Shown here: positions 15,852 through 24,191 of the stretch, one piece after another | How positions within the stretch are numbered: the stretch's first letter is position 1 | How the letters are laid out: each line of letters begins with the position of its first letter | NCBI GenBank assembly: GCA_028279865.1 | Contig: JANQMV010000024.1 | Span: 1 to 41,876, forward strand | Direction: 5' to 3' | From: Candidatus Altimarinota bacterium | GTDB taxonomy: Bacteria; Patescibacteriota; Gracilibacteria; JANQMV01 | Length of the DNA: 41,876 nucleotides | The notes under the pieces: generated by a model | Databases searched by the model: none | What the model was told of the DNA's origin: nothing | What the model saw: only the letters and a program-made list of their open reading frames with translations | Program-made: the position numbers and the translations under genes

Positions 15852-15894
15852 AATAAAGGATTAATAAAGGATTAATAAAGGATTAATAAAGGAT
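15851..15894. repeat. Tandem repeat, 4 x 11 bp, between antitoxin and toxin
   Basis: Four perfect copies of TAATAAAGGAT, from 15851 to 15894. They supply the antitoxin stop codon and the whole 31-bp intergenic space, and they touch the toxin ATG. Gain or loss of a unit would change the spacing by 11 bases without altering either protein. Confidence 0.95.
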
Positions 15895-16152
15895 TTCATC
15901 TACTTTACTCGCAAGATTTTTTTCTTCATGATTTTTACTGTGAAAGTGAAAGTCTTCTTGTTGGTAATTTTTAGAAAAATTTACAACGATTTTTTCTTTC
16001 TTTTTATCAAGCTCTTCTTCAAGGGGTTTTATACAAATCTGATCATCATGTGTATAAATTTTCAAATAAGTTTTTTCTGTAATGTGAAATTTCTTGCGAA
16101 GATTTATCGGTATCACTACTTGTCCCTGTTTATTTACAGTTGCTATTTTCAT
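15883..16152 (-). CDS. AbrB/MazE-type antitoxin
   Basis: An 89-residue protein. Residues 1-45 form a SpoVT-AbrB swapped-hairpin DNA-binding domain (KIATVNKQGQVVIPINLRKK), and the C-terminal part is charged and probably disordered, as expected for toxin binding. The ATG at 16150-16152 is preferred over a TTG three codons upstream because it lies about 20 bases past the predicted transcription start and begins at the conserved domain. The gene immediately precedes the PIN gene, making a VapBC-like pair. Stop TAA, within the 11-bp repeat. Confidence 0.85.
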   Translation of the reverse strand: MKIATVNKQGQVVIPINLRKKFHITEKTYLKIYTHDDQICIKPLEEELDKKKEKIVVNFSKNYQQEDFHFHSKNHEEKNLASKVDEILY

Positions 16153-16172
16153 AAAATACAATTTTATTATTT

Positions 16173-16187
16173 CTACAAATATTGTAG
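16173..16187 (-). promoter_or_regulatory. Palindromic operator over the -10 box
   Basis: CTACAA-ATA-TTGTAG, perfect 6-bp arms with a 3-bp centre, overlapping the predicted -10 of the toxin-antitoxin promoter. Its position fits an autoregulatory site for the AbrB-type antitoxin; this is inference. Confidence 0.55.
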
Positions 16188-16208
16188 CAAATTTTTTATA
16201 AATGTCAA
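16181..16208 (-). promoter_or_regulatory. Promoter of the toxin-antitoxin pair
   Basis: On the minus strand TTGACA (16203-16208) and TACAAT (16181-16186) are spaced by 16 bp. The TGA of the -35 box is the stop codon of the upstream wecA-like gene, so the promoter is embedded in the end of that gene. Confidence 0.6.
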
Positions 16209-17242
16209 TTTTTTTCTCCTCTCCTCACCAGCCACCGCCCAATTACGACCATTAATACAAACATCAAAACAATTGCCGCAAATTTTCCTTTTGTCGTCAA
16301 AAACAAAGCCGAAATTCCAAACACCGCACAAATGAAATAAATAAAAACAAGTGCCTTTCTTTCAGTCAAACCAACCTCCAAAAGCCTGTGGTGAAAATGT
16401 TTTAAATCTCCCTTAAACGGAGACTTCCCTTCACGAATGCGGCGTAAGATTACCCAAGCCGCATCTAAAATCGGGAATCCCATTACCAAAAAAGCCGTCG
16501 CCACTTTTCCACCGGAAAAAATTCCAATCACAGCAAGCACAAAGCCCAAAAACATTGAGCCGGAGTCCCCCATTAAAATTTTGGGAGGATAGAAATCAAA
16601 AAGCCAAAAAGCAAAACAAATTGCTGCAAAGACAAAGCTGATAACCGCAATTTCCGGTTGATTAACAATTGGAGATAAACTTAAAAAACCAAGTGTCATT
16701 CCGCCAATCGTCGCAATTCCACTCGTCAAACCGGAAATACCATCCAGCCAATTCATCGTGTTAATCATCCCCATTACCCAAATAATCGTGAACAGATCTG
16801 CCAAAACAATCAAATGGTAAATCATCCCATTTATTTCAAAAGGTAACTGCCAAATATTTAAAACAAATTCCCCGCCAAAAGGATTGGTAATCACCTCAAT
16901 ACCAATTCCGGAAAAGATCAAAACAATCGCAACCACAAACTGCATAAACAGCCTGAAGATAGGCGAAAGTCCTTTTTTGTCATCCCAAAAACTCACCGCC
17001 ACCAAAACCGCCCCGGCTACCAAAAAGCCGATTAAATGTTTATCAATTGGTAAGAAAATCAAAAGAACCGTCGCAAAAACAAGATAAAGAATCACACCTC
17101 CGAAATAAGGAATTGGCTTCCTTGTTAATCCGTATTTTTCCGGTTTATCGAGAAGTCCCCATTTTGGGAAAAATTTTAAAGCTAATTTTGTTAAAATTAA
17201 CGTTAAGGCAAAAGCCGTGATTGTGGGAATGATTGTTGACAT
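16205..17242 (-). CDS. WecA/TagO-type undecaprenyl-phosphate sugar-1-phosphate transferase
   Basis: A 345-residue integral membrane protein with about ten hydrophobic helices, which transfers a sugar-1-phosphate from a UDP-sugar to undecaprenyl phosphate, starting cell-surface polymer synthesis. Family motifs: FWDDKKGLSP (first Asp pair), NTMNWLDGISGL, ILMGDSGSMFLG and the cytosolic FHHRLLEVGL. The HxHHR-type loop favours WecA/TagO over MraY, although MraY is a relative. It ends in TGA, with TAA three codons on. The antitoxin gene follows 52 bases downstream. Sugar donor unknown (GlcNAc is usual). Confidence 0.88.
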   Translation of the reverse strand: MSTIIPTITAFALTLILTKLALKFFPKWGLLDKPEKYGLTRKPIPYFGGVILYLVFATVLLIFLPIDKHLIGFLVAGAVLVAVSFWDDKKGLSPIFRLFMQFVVAIVLIFSGIGIEVITNPFGGEFVLNIWQLPFEINGMIYHLIVLADLFTIIWVMGMINTMNWLDGISGLTSGIATIGGMTLGFLSLSPIVNQPEIAVISFVFAAICFAFWLFDFYPPKILMGDSGSMFLGFVLAVIGIFSGGKVATAFLVMGFPILDAAWVILRRIREGKSPFKGDLKHFHHRLLEVGLTERKALVFIYFICAVFGISALFLTTKGKFAAIVLMFVLMVVIGRWLVRRGEKN

Positions 17243-17268
17243 AAGTTAAAACTTTAGTTTTGTGTTTA

Positions 17269-17300
17269 TCCCTACCCTTTTAGGGGAGGTTAGGAGGGGT
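17269..17300. repeat. Family C G/C-run repeat
   Basis: CCCTACCCTTTT followed by AGGGGAGGTTAGGAGGGG, a partly self-complementary element upstream of the wecA-like gene. It shares its core with 31541-31581 and, inverted, with the in-frame copy at 1878-1914. Confidence 0.75.
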
Positions 17301-17412
17301 AAGAATTACTTAAATTACAGTAAACGTCATGCATATTTAAGTCATTCTTCAAAAGAATACTTTCACCGAGTTATTTATATTTCTTCAGCTAAGACAAAAC
17401 ACCCCCCTTACT

Positions 17413-17620
17413 GTCATTCTCGGAATCCCGCTCCGCTAAAATATAATAAGTGCGGGATATCCGGGAATCTCTATTTCTTGTAATAAAATAAAACAAAATT
17501 AGCTTCTTTAGATCTGTGATAAATTATTCCTCCGAGGGATTCCAGATATTTTTTCTAATCTTTTTTATATGTTTTTTAATTGTAATTAGAATAAACCTGC
17601 CCGGAAAATTCTGGAATGAC
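17413..17620. repeat. Family A palindromic element (GTCATTC...GAATGAC)
   Basis: A 208-bp element with ends GTCATTCTCGGAATC and ATTCTGGAATGAC, and nested hairpins such as ATCCCGCTCCGC with GCGGGAT. It occupies half of the 419-bp gap between the wecA-like gene and ruvX, which otherwise shows no gene. Confidence 0.7.
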
Positions 17621-17661
17621 ATACTTTTTGTCAGCGAAATATTAAACATCTACAAGAATGA

Positions 17662-18069
17662 CTACTGCCTGTCCAAATAATTTTGTAAAATAATCTCTGC
17701 GGAAATTACATCTTTTTTTCCTTTTTGCTTCTTTTCTTTAATTTCTTGTAATTGCAAGTTTTTCGTCGCTTCCGCACTTGTCAAACGCTCATCTTCAAAC
17801 AAAACCTCAATTTCCAAATTCTCTTTTAGCCTAGCTCCGAAATTTTGGGTGTATTCCGTCTGATCTGAATCCTGTCCGTTAAGCATCTTCGGTAATCCAA
17901 TTAGAATCAAATCAATTTTTTCCTCTGTAATAATTTTTTGTAATGAATGCAGAACAGATTCAAATGATTTATTTTGAATTACATCTCTACCAAAAGCAAT
18001 CCCAAGGTTTGTATCCCCTACCGCGTAGCCGATTCTGGTTTTACCGTAATCCAGTGCTAAGATATTCAA
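17662..18069 (-). CDS. ruvX: Putative pre-16S rRNA nuclease / Holliday junction resolvase-like protein
   Basis: A 135-residue RNase H-fold protein of the YqgF/RuvX family, an essential bacterial nuclease that matures the 5' end of 16S rRNA. Motifs: ILALDYGKTRIGYAVG (first Asp), LILIGLPKMLNG and FEDERLTSAEA, with a final Asp near KDVISAEIIL. The TTG at 18067-18069 gives the usual N-terminus. A longer frame from TTG at 18090 would start inside the T-run of the rpsT terminator and is unlikely. It lies directly downstream of rpsT. Stop TAG. Confidence 0.88.
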   Translation of the reverse strand: MNILALDYGKTRIGYAVGDTNLGIAFGRDVIQNKSFESVLHSLQKIITEEKIDLILIGLPKMLNGQDSDQTEYTQNFGARLKENLEIEVLFEDERLTSAEATKNLQLQEIKEKKQKGKKDVISAEIILQNYLDRQ

Positions 18070-18087
18070 TCTTTCAAAATTAATAAA

Positions 18088-18109
18088 CAAAAACCCCGCA
18101 GAGCGGGGT
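18088..18109 (-). terminator. rpsT terminator
   Basis: CCCCGC-AGA-GCGGGG (18094-18108), a very stable 6-bp GC stem followed on the minus strand by TTTTTG. It lies 32 bases past the rpsT stop and 19 bases before the ruvX start. Confidence 0.85.
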
Positions 18110-18140
18110 CATTATATCTCAAAGATTGAATTTTTCAGAA

Positions 18141-18539
18141 TTATTTTTTTTCTTCAGTCTTCTTTGCTGTTGTTGTCTTTTTTGTCGTCTTTACGCTTGT
18201 TTTTTTTGTTGTCGTTTTAGCTTTTGCAGCAGGAGCTTTTTTCTTTGGTTCTGCTTTTTTTACTTCCTTTTTAGGTGCTGCGCTTCCTTGCAATTTTGCT
18301 AATGCTTTTGCCACTTTTGCCTTTTTATGAGCAGCATTATTTTTGTGGATAAGGTTTTTCTTTAGAGCAACGTCAATTGCAGAGTAAGTCTCGGGAAGAA
18401 TTTTCGCAGCTTTTTCAGCATCGGTTTCTTTCAAAACCTTCTTTACCATTGTCCTCATTCTCGTATTATAATGTTTATTTCTTTCATAAGCTTTTTTAGC
18501 TTGTATTACCCGTTTCTTAGCTGATTTAATAATTGGCAT
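18141..18539 (-). CDS. rpsT: Ribosomal protein bS20 with long basic tail
   Basis: A 132-residue protein. Residues 1-86 are a normal bS20 three-helix domain (MPIIKSAKKRVIQAKKAYER, then IHKNNAAHKKAKVAKAL), which binds 16S rRNA helices early in assembly. Residues about 87-132 add an unusual tail of Lys, Ala and Thr repeats (AKTTTKKTSVKTTKK type), about half again the usual 87-residue length. Such tails resemble nucleoid-protein tails and may come from slippage in a low-complexity tract. Start ATG; own terminator. Stop TAA. Confidence 0.92.
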   Translation of the reverse strand: MPIIKSAKKRVIQAKKAYERNKHYNTRMRTMVKKVLKETDAEKAAKILPETYSAIDVALKKNLIHKNNAAHKKAKVAKALAKLQGSAAPKKEVKKAEPKKKAPAAKAKTTTKKTSVKTTKKTTTAKKTEEKK

Positions 18540-18682
18540 GTCTTTGTGTAAATTACTTAAAAAATTAAAAGCAGAGAAAGTTTAGGGAATACCTTTCTAA
18601 AAGTCAAAAGTTTTTTTCCAAGACTCTGCCTCTTGTTATCAAATTTAAAAAATTTCCAATTCTCTAAAATTTAGAAACAAAT

Positions 18683-20188
18683 TTACCAGCATCTTTTAAC
18701 AATATAGGTTAATTTTGTTTCGCCATCTTGAGGAACAGAAACTTTAAACTCATAAGTGTACTCATCTTCTTTTGCAAAAGGGAGAGATGGTTTTAAAATA
18801 TCGATATCTGTGCCATAAGTGTGCTCAACTACTGTAATAGAAACATCCTCTGTTTTTCTGTTTTTCAAAAGGACTTCTTTTGTTTGCTCTTCACATCTTT
18901 TACCATAATCCAATACTTTTCCATCACGCTTTGTATTTGTCGTCTTTTTTTCAGCGACTAAGTCAAAAGCATTCCCGAGAAAAACCGACAAATCTTCGTT
19001 TTTTGGAGTATGGTCAATACTGTCTTCTCCAATAAATTGAAGCTGCCCTCCCGCGTCAGCCTTATACACTCTCAGTGTTCCTTTTGGTAGAGGGATACCA
19101 AGTCCCTGGTCTTCGGCATTTTTAAAATTAAGTACTGTCCTGACTTTGCGCCCTTTACGATCATCAAAAATAAATTCTTTTTCCACAGGAATTTTATTTG
19201 CCTTCAGTAGAGAAATTTGCTTGCTTGAATTACTTTTTAAATCTGTCTTACGACCAAGCGTGTACATATGATATTCAAACAAACTTTCTTCGGAGAAACC
19301 TGCTCCTTCTTCCTTTAAATCCATTACAGCACTCTCCAACGCAAAATCACCTCTCATCATTTGAGGAGGAGGAGAAACAGTGTTGACATCTCCTGCGACT
19401 AATTTTAATTGAGCCTGAGGGAAGGAAGTCCCCGATCTGTTACTCACGGTTGTCCAACCTTCCAAATTAATTTTATTATCATCTGCATTAACTTCCGCTA
19501 CATAATCAGCTTGCCAAGTCATGCCACCTGTAAGATAAGATGTTTTTGTCTGGTGTTCACCTGCTCTGTCAGTCCAAACAGTCCAAACTAAAGTCGGCTT
19601 GGTTAAAAGCCCTTCTTCCAATTTTTTGAAAGAAATTTTTTCTATATTCTTAAGCTGAATTACTCCTTCACTAGTTTCAAGCAAAACCCCATCCCTATGA
19701 CTCAACAACTTACCTGTATAAGATTTGCTTGCTTCACCCTCTTTAGCATCTATGGTAATTTCTTTATCAATATATTTTTCCAACATTTTTTGAGTAGAAA
19801 CCAGGTCATATTCGTAAGACTGTTCCACTACTTGTGTATCAGGGTCGTAAACATCTGTAAAAAGCACTGATTTCGCATTAATCTGGCTGGGAATATCAAT
19901 ATATTTCACCTCATTGTAACCTTTCTCAAGTTGAATAACTCTGTCCTCCTTTACTAAAGCTAAATTTTTGTTATAAACCGTAACCTCGGTAGATTCTTTT
20001 TTATCCGTTTCCGAAGCATTTGCAACTTGTAAAAACTGTTCAGGCTTCTCAACTGTAGTATGGTGAGAATAAGAAATAATTGAAGGTATTTTTTCTATGG
20101 ATTCTTCAGCTGTTCTTACAAAAACAGCTGCCAGAAAAAAAAGGCACAAAATAATTCCTGTTAAAAAATTTTTGCTGACTTTGTACAT
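18683..20188 (-). CDS. Exported DUF4139-domain protein
   Basis: A 501-residue protein with an N-terminal hydrophobic segment (residues about 8-26) that anchors or exports it. The rest shows the DUF4139 pattern: an early strand ESTEVTVYNKNLALVKEDR, a middle LTGGMTWQADYVAEVN, and a C-terminal beta region ending in FKVSVPQDGETKLTYIVK. Family members are beta-rich exported proteins of unknown function. It is separated from rpsT by 143 bases with no strong signal. Start ATG; stop TAA. Confidence 0.75.
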   Translation of the reverse strand: MYKVSKNFLTGIILCLFFLAAVFVRTAEESIEKIPSIISYSHHTTVEKPEQFLQVANASETDKKESTEVTVYNKNLALVKEDRVIQLEKGYNEVKYIDIPSQINAKSVLFTDVYDPDTQVVEQSYEYDLVSTQKMLEKYIDKEITIDAKEGEASKSYTGKLLSHRDGVLLETSEGVIQLKNIEKISFKKLEEGLLTKPTLVWTVWTDRAGEHQTKTSYLTGGMTWQADYVAEVNADDNKINLEGWTTVSNRSGTSFPQAQLKLVAGDVNTVSPPPQMMRGDFALESAVMDLKEEGAGFSEESLFEYHMYTLGRKTDLKSNSSKQISLLKANKIPVEKEFIFDDRKGRKVRTVLNFKNAEDQGLGIPLPKGTLRVYKADAGGQLQFIGEDSIDHTPKNEDLSVFLGNAFDLVAEKKTTNTKRDGKVLDYGKRCEEQTKEVLLKNRKTEDVSITVVEHTYGTDIDILKPSLPFAKEDEYTYEFKVSVPQDGETKLTYIVKRCW

Positions 20189-20255
20189 AGTTTTATTTTT
20201 TAAAGAGTAAAAATTTTTTGTTTAACTTTAATCAATACCAAAAATAAAAGGCAGC

Positions 20256-20477
20256 TTAAGGATTTGAAGGTTTTACTTCTTTTTTTACTGAATTTTTCTT
20301 TCTTGAATCTGTTTTATAAAAACCTCCGCCTTTGAGAATAATTGTTGGCGTAGAAAGGAGTTTTTTTGTTTTCTTAGAAGTACATTTCAAACAGTCTACT
20401 TCTCCGGTTTTTTGAAGGGAAAGCAATTTTTCAAACTCATGTCCGCACTCCTCGCATTTGAAATCGTATTTCGGCAT
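20256..20477 (-). CDS. FmdB-type zinc ribbon protein
   Basis: A 73-residue protein. Residues 1-45 form a zinc ribbon (MPKYDFKCEECGHEFEKL with C8-x2-C11, then CLKC), typical of the small FmdB family whose role is thought to be regulatory but is untested. A glycine-rich ILKGGGFY stretch and a lysine-rich tail follow, matching family members. Start ATG; stop TAA. Confidence 0.85.
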   Translation of the reverse strand: MPKYDFKCEECGHEFEKLLSLQKTGEVDCLKCTSKKTKKLLSTPTIILKGGGFYKTDSRKKNSVKKEVKPSNP

Positions 20478-20669
20478 TTATATTTAGGCTAAGATAAAGA
20501 AACCTTGAGTATTTTATTCTTTTTAAGAAAAAAATAAAGACCTCTTATTTTTTTTCATCTAAACCTATCTTATCTCCCGTATAAATTAGTTTATCTGTCA
20601 AAGGATTTTCCACAAAAAACATAGACATTTAAAAGATTATTTGCTAGAATTATCGGAAATAAAAAAGAG

Positions 20670-20697
20670 TTGATAATTTGTAAAAAGTAACTAGAAT
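20670..20697 (+). promoter_or_regulatory. Promoter of the sortase gene
   Basis: TTGATA at 20670-20675 and TAGAAT at 20692-20697 with a 16-bp spacer, 32 bases before the sortase ATG. Confidence 0.5.
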
Positions 20698-20729
20698 GTG
20701 GTACTTGCTAAAATTCTAAACTGAAAGAA

Positions 20730-21662
20730 ATGACAAAATACCTTACACCAGAAATTGAACCAAATGAATTGGGTCTAAAACTCAAAAGTAAGGCTATTTT
20801 TGATGAGTTAAAGAAACCGGATAGACAAGAGAAAACTGAACAAAGTTTAAAAGAAGAAAAAAAAGGCAAACTCGCTGAAAAAAAGAAAATTGTCATCCAT
20901 GCAAAGAAGGAACAAAAAGCTGAAGCTAAAAAAGAAAAAATTACAAAAAAAACCCCAAGTAAAACACAACAAATCATCGATTTTGTTCTACTCAGTGGAA
21001 TTATTTTTGTCGTTATTTTTTTAGCAGTCAATTTTACTGCCTACAAGGAAATTACTTTAAACTACTTATATCCGGAGAGAAAAGCTGAGCAATCTGAAAA
21101 TCTGACAAAAGCTGTTGGTCCTAAAAAAATTGAGCAAATTTTAGTTTCTGTAGATAATAGCAAAAAGCATATCAAAAAAACTTTTCCCAGCTTGGATTTA
21201 AATATTACTCCGCCTGACAATAGAATTGTCATTCCTAAAATTGGAAAAAACATTCCAATTGTTGAAATGGATGCAGAAAATTTAAAAGGAGAAAACTGGA
21301 AAGAATTAGAAGATCAAATTCAGGATGGATTACGCAACGGGGTAGTTCACTACCCGGGCACCGCCGTTCCGGGTCAAGTCGGCAATGTTTTTGTAACAGG
21401 ACATTCTTCCTATTATCCTTGGGATAAAGGTAACTATAAAGAAGTTTTCGCCCTTCTTCCTGAACTTGAAGTTGATGACCTCTATTACGTTTTTTACAAT
21501 CAAAAAAAATATACCTACCGCATTCGTGAAAAAAAAGAAGTATACCCTGATAATGTAGATGTACTCAACCAACCAAGTGAAGAAAAAATTAGCACGCTCA
21601 TGACTTGCGTTCCTGTAGGAACAGCGTTAAGAAGATTGATTATTGTGGCTGAGGAGGTTTAG
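20730..21662 (+). CDS. Sortase (class D/E-like)
   Basis: A 310-residue membrane-anchored transpeptidase that attaches or crosslinks surface proteins. A long lysine- and glutamate-rich cytoplasmic region (1-80) precedes one membrane helix (about 82-101), a linker and the sortase beta barrel (about 160-310). The catalytic triad is visible: H225 (TGHSSY), C293 (TCVPVGT) and R301 or R302 (RRLIIVAEE). The charged cytoplasmic tail is unusually long. No sorted substrate with a recognisable LPxTG-type motif is seen in the window. Start ATG; stop TAG. Confidence 0.9.
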   Translation: MTKYLTPEIEPNELGLKLKSKAIFDELKKPDRQEKTEQSLKEEKKGKLAEKKKIVIHAKKEQKAEAKKEKITKKTPSKTQQIIDFVLLSGIIFVVIFLAVNFTAYKEITLNYLYPERKAEQSENLTKAVGPKKIEQILVSVDNSKKHIKKTFPSLDLNITPPDNRIVIPKIGKNIPIVEMDAENLKGENWKELEDQIQDGLRNGVVHYPGTAVPGQVGNVFVTGHSSYYPWDKGNYKEVFALLPELEVDDLYYVFYNQKKYTYRIREKKEVYPDNVDVLNQPSEEKISTLMTCVPVGTALRRLIIVAEEV

Positions 21663-21666
21663 TAAA

Positions 21667-22476
21667 CTAAATGATTTCTATTAAATCTTCTAATACTGGA
21701 TTTTTTCTCATCAAGTTAAAAACCTGCTGTTTTAATTCCTTTAGCTCTTTTGAATGAATTTGAAAATTTCTTTGTCGATTACCTTCCTTTTTCTGATGCC
21801 TCCTTTGTCTATAAAACCTAAATTGTCTATAAAGTAACTTTTGAATCCTTTCTCTAAATTCATGTTGAACCTCAGCTCTCTCCCAAAATTCTGTTAGTTT
21901 TTTTATTTTAGTGTCGACTCCACGCACCTTTTTTAAGGACCATTTTCTCATTTCTTCTTTTTCAGAATCAAGATCAAAGTTGCTTCTTGTTTTTGTATTG
22001 GAAAATGTCTCTTCTAAAGAAATCGAGAAGCTTTGTAACAATTTTCTATGCAGATTTAAAAACTGCTCTGGATTTTCCTCCAAAGAAGCATCTTCTAATA
22101 TCCTTTTAATGTTTTTTAGTTGTAATATTTTTTCTCTTACAATTCTTCCTGAAGCTAGTTTTGAAAGATAATCTTTCAAATACAATAAGTCTCTTTTTGG
22201 GTCAGACTGACTAATCTTGAAAGGATATTCTTCCTCAATTTTACCCGTTGAATCACAACCGACACTATCAAAACGCTGCTCTATAAAATCTTTCGTTCTT
22301 CTCTTTTGCTCTCTGTTCCATTTTTTCTTAGGAGACTGCTGATTTTGTTTTCTTTTTCTTTTTCTTTTTTTAGTAAAATCAGGATTTTTACAAGCAAAAG
22401 ATTTTCCAAAATGTTCCGTATTGTTTCTTCCTAGTAATTTAGGAGAAAGTATTTTTTCATTCAAAGAGTTCGGCAT
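21667..22476 (-). CDS. Highly basic hypothetical protein
   Basis: A 269-residue protein rich in K, R, E and Q with no membrane segment. It has a strongly basic stretch at 35-60 (KKRKRKRKQNQQ), a probable helical central part and a second basic cluster (RQFRFYRQRRHQKKEGNRQR) near 225. The shape suggests a nucleic-acid-binding or secreted protein, but no family was recognised. It is convergent with the sortase gene, with stops only five bases apart, and divergent from dnaX. Stop TAG. Confidence 0.6.
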   Translation of the reverse strand: MPNSLNEKILSPKLLGRNNTEHFGKSFACKNPDFTKKRKRKRKQNQQSPKKKWNREQKRRTKDFIEQRFDSVGCDSTGKIEEEYPFKISQSDPKRDLLYLKDYLSKLASGRIVREKILQLKNIKRILEDASLEENPEQFLNLHRKLLQSFSISLEETFSNTKTRSNFDLDSEKEEMRKWSLKKVRGVDTKIKKLTEFWERAEVQHEFRERIQKLLYRQFRFYRQRRHQKKEGNRQRNFQIHSKELKELKQQVFNLMRKNPVLEDLIEII

Positions 22477-22619
22477 TTATTGAAATTAATAAAGTCAAAA
22501 TTAACAAAAAAGGAGAAAATTTTCTTATACTTCTTCGCTTTTGTCAAATCTTTTAGAATTGACCCTCTATTACTAAGCAGCTAAAATTCAATTGATCATT
22601 CTTAAAAAGAAATGCCTTA

Positions 22620-24185
22620 ATGTCATTATACTTAAAATACCGACCGCAAGATTTTGCAAATTTAATCGGACAAGATTACATCAGGCAAACAATCCTGAAC
22701 TCAATCCAAAAAGGCACGATTTCACATGCTTACCTCTTTTGTGGTACCAGAGGTACGGGAAAAACCTCAACAGCACGCATCTTGGCAAAATCAATCAATT
22801 GCCAAAACCTTGGAGAAACAGGAGAACCTTGCGGTGTATGTATTATTTGTAAAGCTATCAATGAAAACAAACTCGTAGACTTAATCGAAATCGACGCCGC
22901 CAGCAACCGAGGAATTGATGAAATTCGCGAATTAAAGGAAAATATCCAATTTGCACCTTCCCAAAGCAAAAAGAAAATTTATATTATTGATGAGGTACAC
23001 ATGCTCACCAAGGAAGCATTTAATGCCTTACTCAAAACACTGGAAGAACCACCCGAGCACGCCTACTTCATCTTAGCAACAACCGAAGTACACAAAATTC
23101 CCGAAACAATCATTTCTCGCTGTCAGCGTTTTAATTTTAGAAAAATTAAAACTGAAGATATCGTTGATCGTTTGAAATATATTGCTGATGGAGAAGGCTT
23201 TACTTTTGAAGAAAATGCATTGGAGTTAATTGCCAAACAAGCAAACGGAGGTCTGCGAGATGCGATTGGTCTCATGGAACAAATGGCATCGGAAGGGGAA
23301 CTCAAGTTTGACTTTATCAGCCAAAACTTGGGACTAGTCGGAGAAGAGCATGTTGATACTTTTTTTGAAAGTTTGGTTGCAAAATCTACCGCAGAAGCCT
23401 TGGAAAAAATTAATAAATTAGTTGAAAGCAGTTATAACCTTGCAGAATTTAATCGCGAATTTATTGAGTTCCTAAGAGACAAAATGCTGGATCAAGTAAA
23501 CTCCAATCAAAGCGTAGAAGAAATTATTAAAATTATTGAAATCTTTAGCCAAGCAGGAATAGAGCTAAAAAACACCGTTGTTCCTCAGCTACCTTTGGAA
23601 ATCGCTGTTATTAAAGTCTGTGAAGTAAGTGAAGGAAAAATCAGTCCTCCGAAAGAAAATAAAGAAAAAGACAAAAAAGGATTCTTCGGATTCGGTGGAG
23701 ATAGCAAGCCCAAAGAAAAGAAAGATGAAAGTGAAATAAAGGCAGCAGAACAGAAACAAGAAACAGAGGCAGAAACTTCTATACCTGAAGAAAAAGAGCA
23801 AGAAAAAGATAGTGCCGTGATAGAAATTCCGGAATTTAGTTTGGATTCTGTGAAAAAAAATTGGCAGAAAATCATCGATGGAATTCCAACAGCCTTTGTA
23901 AAAATGTCTTTTAAAGCCTCTTCACCGATAAAAACCACAGAAAGCACCTTGTTTATCGGACTACAAAGCAAGTTTCATAAAGATAAGCTCTCTGACATGA
24001 GCAATAAAAACGAGATTTTAATTGCACTTGAAAAAATTTTTGAACAACCAATCAACCTTGAAATCCAAGACTTGGAAGTAAAATTAGAACCTACCATTAC
24101 TGCCACAAAAACTCAAAAATCAAAAGAAGACAAAGCCCCTTCCCTAAATGAAATTGCAGAAGAAGTCTTTACATTTATTGATTAA
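22620..24185 (+). CDS. dnaX: DNA polymerase III subunit gamma/tau
   Basis: A 521-residue clamp-loader ATPase. Motifs: Walker A GTRGTGKTS (42-50), the zinc-binding cysteines C61, C71, C74 and C77, Walker B DEVH (124-127), LLKTLEEPP and the sensor/arginine finger ISRCQRF. Domain III follows to about residue 330. A charged linker of K, E and Q (330-400) leads to a small C-terminal domain resembling a shortened tau. It is the first gene of a plus-strand run dnaX-cyclo-ligase-glyA. Start ATG, no Shine-Dalgarno; stop TAA. Confidence 0.95.
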   Translation: MSLYLKYRPQDFANLIGQDYIRQTILNSIQKGTISHAYLFCGTRGTGKTSTARILAKSINCQNLGETGEPCGVCIICKAINENKLVDLIEIDAASNRGIDEIRELKENIQFAPSQSKKKIYIIDEVHMLTKEAFNALLKTLEEPPEHAYFILATTEVHKIPETIISRCQRFNFRKIKTEDIVDRLKYIADGEGFTFEENALELIAKQANGGLRDAIGLMEQMASEGELKFDFISQNLGLVGEEHVDTFFESLVAKSTAEALEKINKLVESSYNLAEFNREFIEFLRDKMLDQVNSNQSVEEIIKIIEIFSQAGIELKNTVVPQLPLEIAVIKVCEVSEGKISPPKENKEKDKKGFFGFGGDSKPKEKKDESEIKAAEQKQETEAETSIPEEKEQEKDSAVIEIPEFSLDSVKKNWQKIIDGIPTAFVKMSFKASSPIKTTESTLFIGLQSKFHKDKLSDMSNKNEILIALEKIFEQPINLEIQDLEVKLEPTITATKTQKSKEDKAPSLNEIAEEVFTFID

Positions 24186-24191
24186 AAATAA

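Noticed and set aside
15851-15894. Small CRISPR-like array
   Set aside because: Units are directly adjacent with no spacers and only 11 bp, so this is a simple tandem repeat. No cas gene is present.
17243-17661. Possible tmRNA, RNase P RNA or tRNA in the largest gaps
   Set aside because: The gaps at 17243-17661, 31465-31911 and 37822-38200 hold repeats and leader hairpins, but no cloverleaf, CCA end or conserved RNase P or tmRNA core was recognised.
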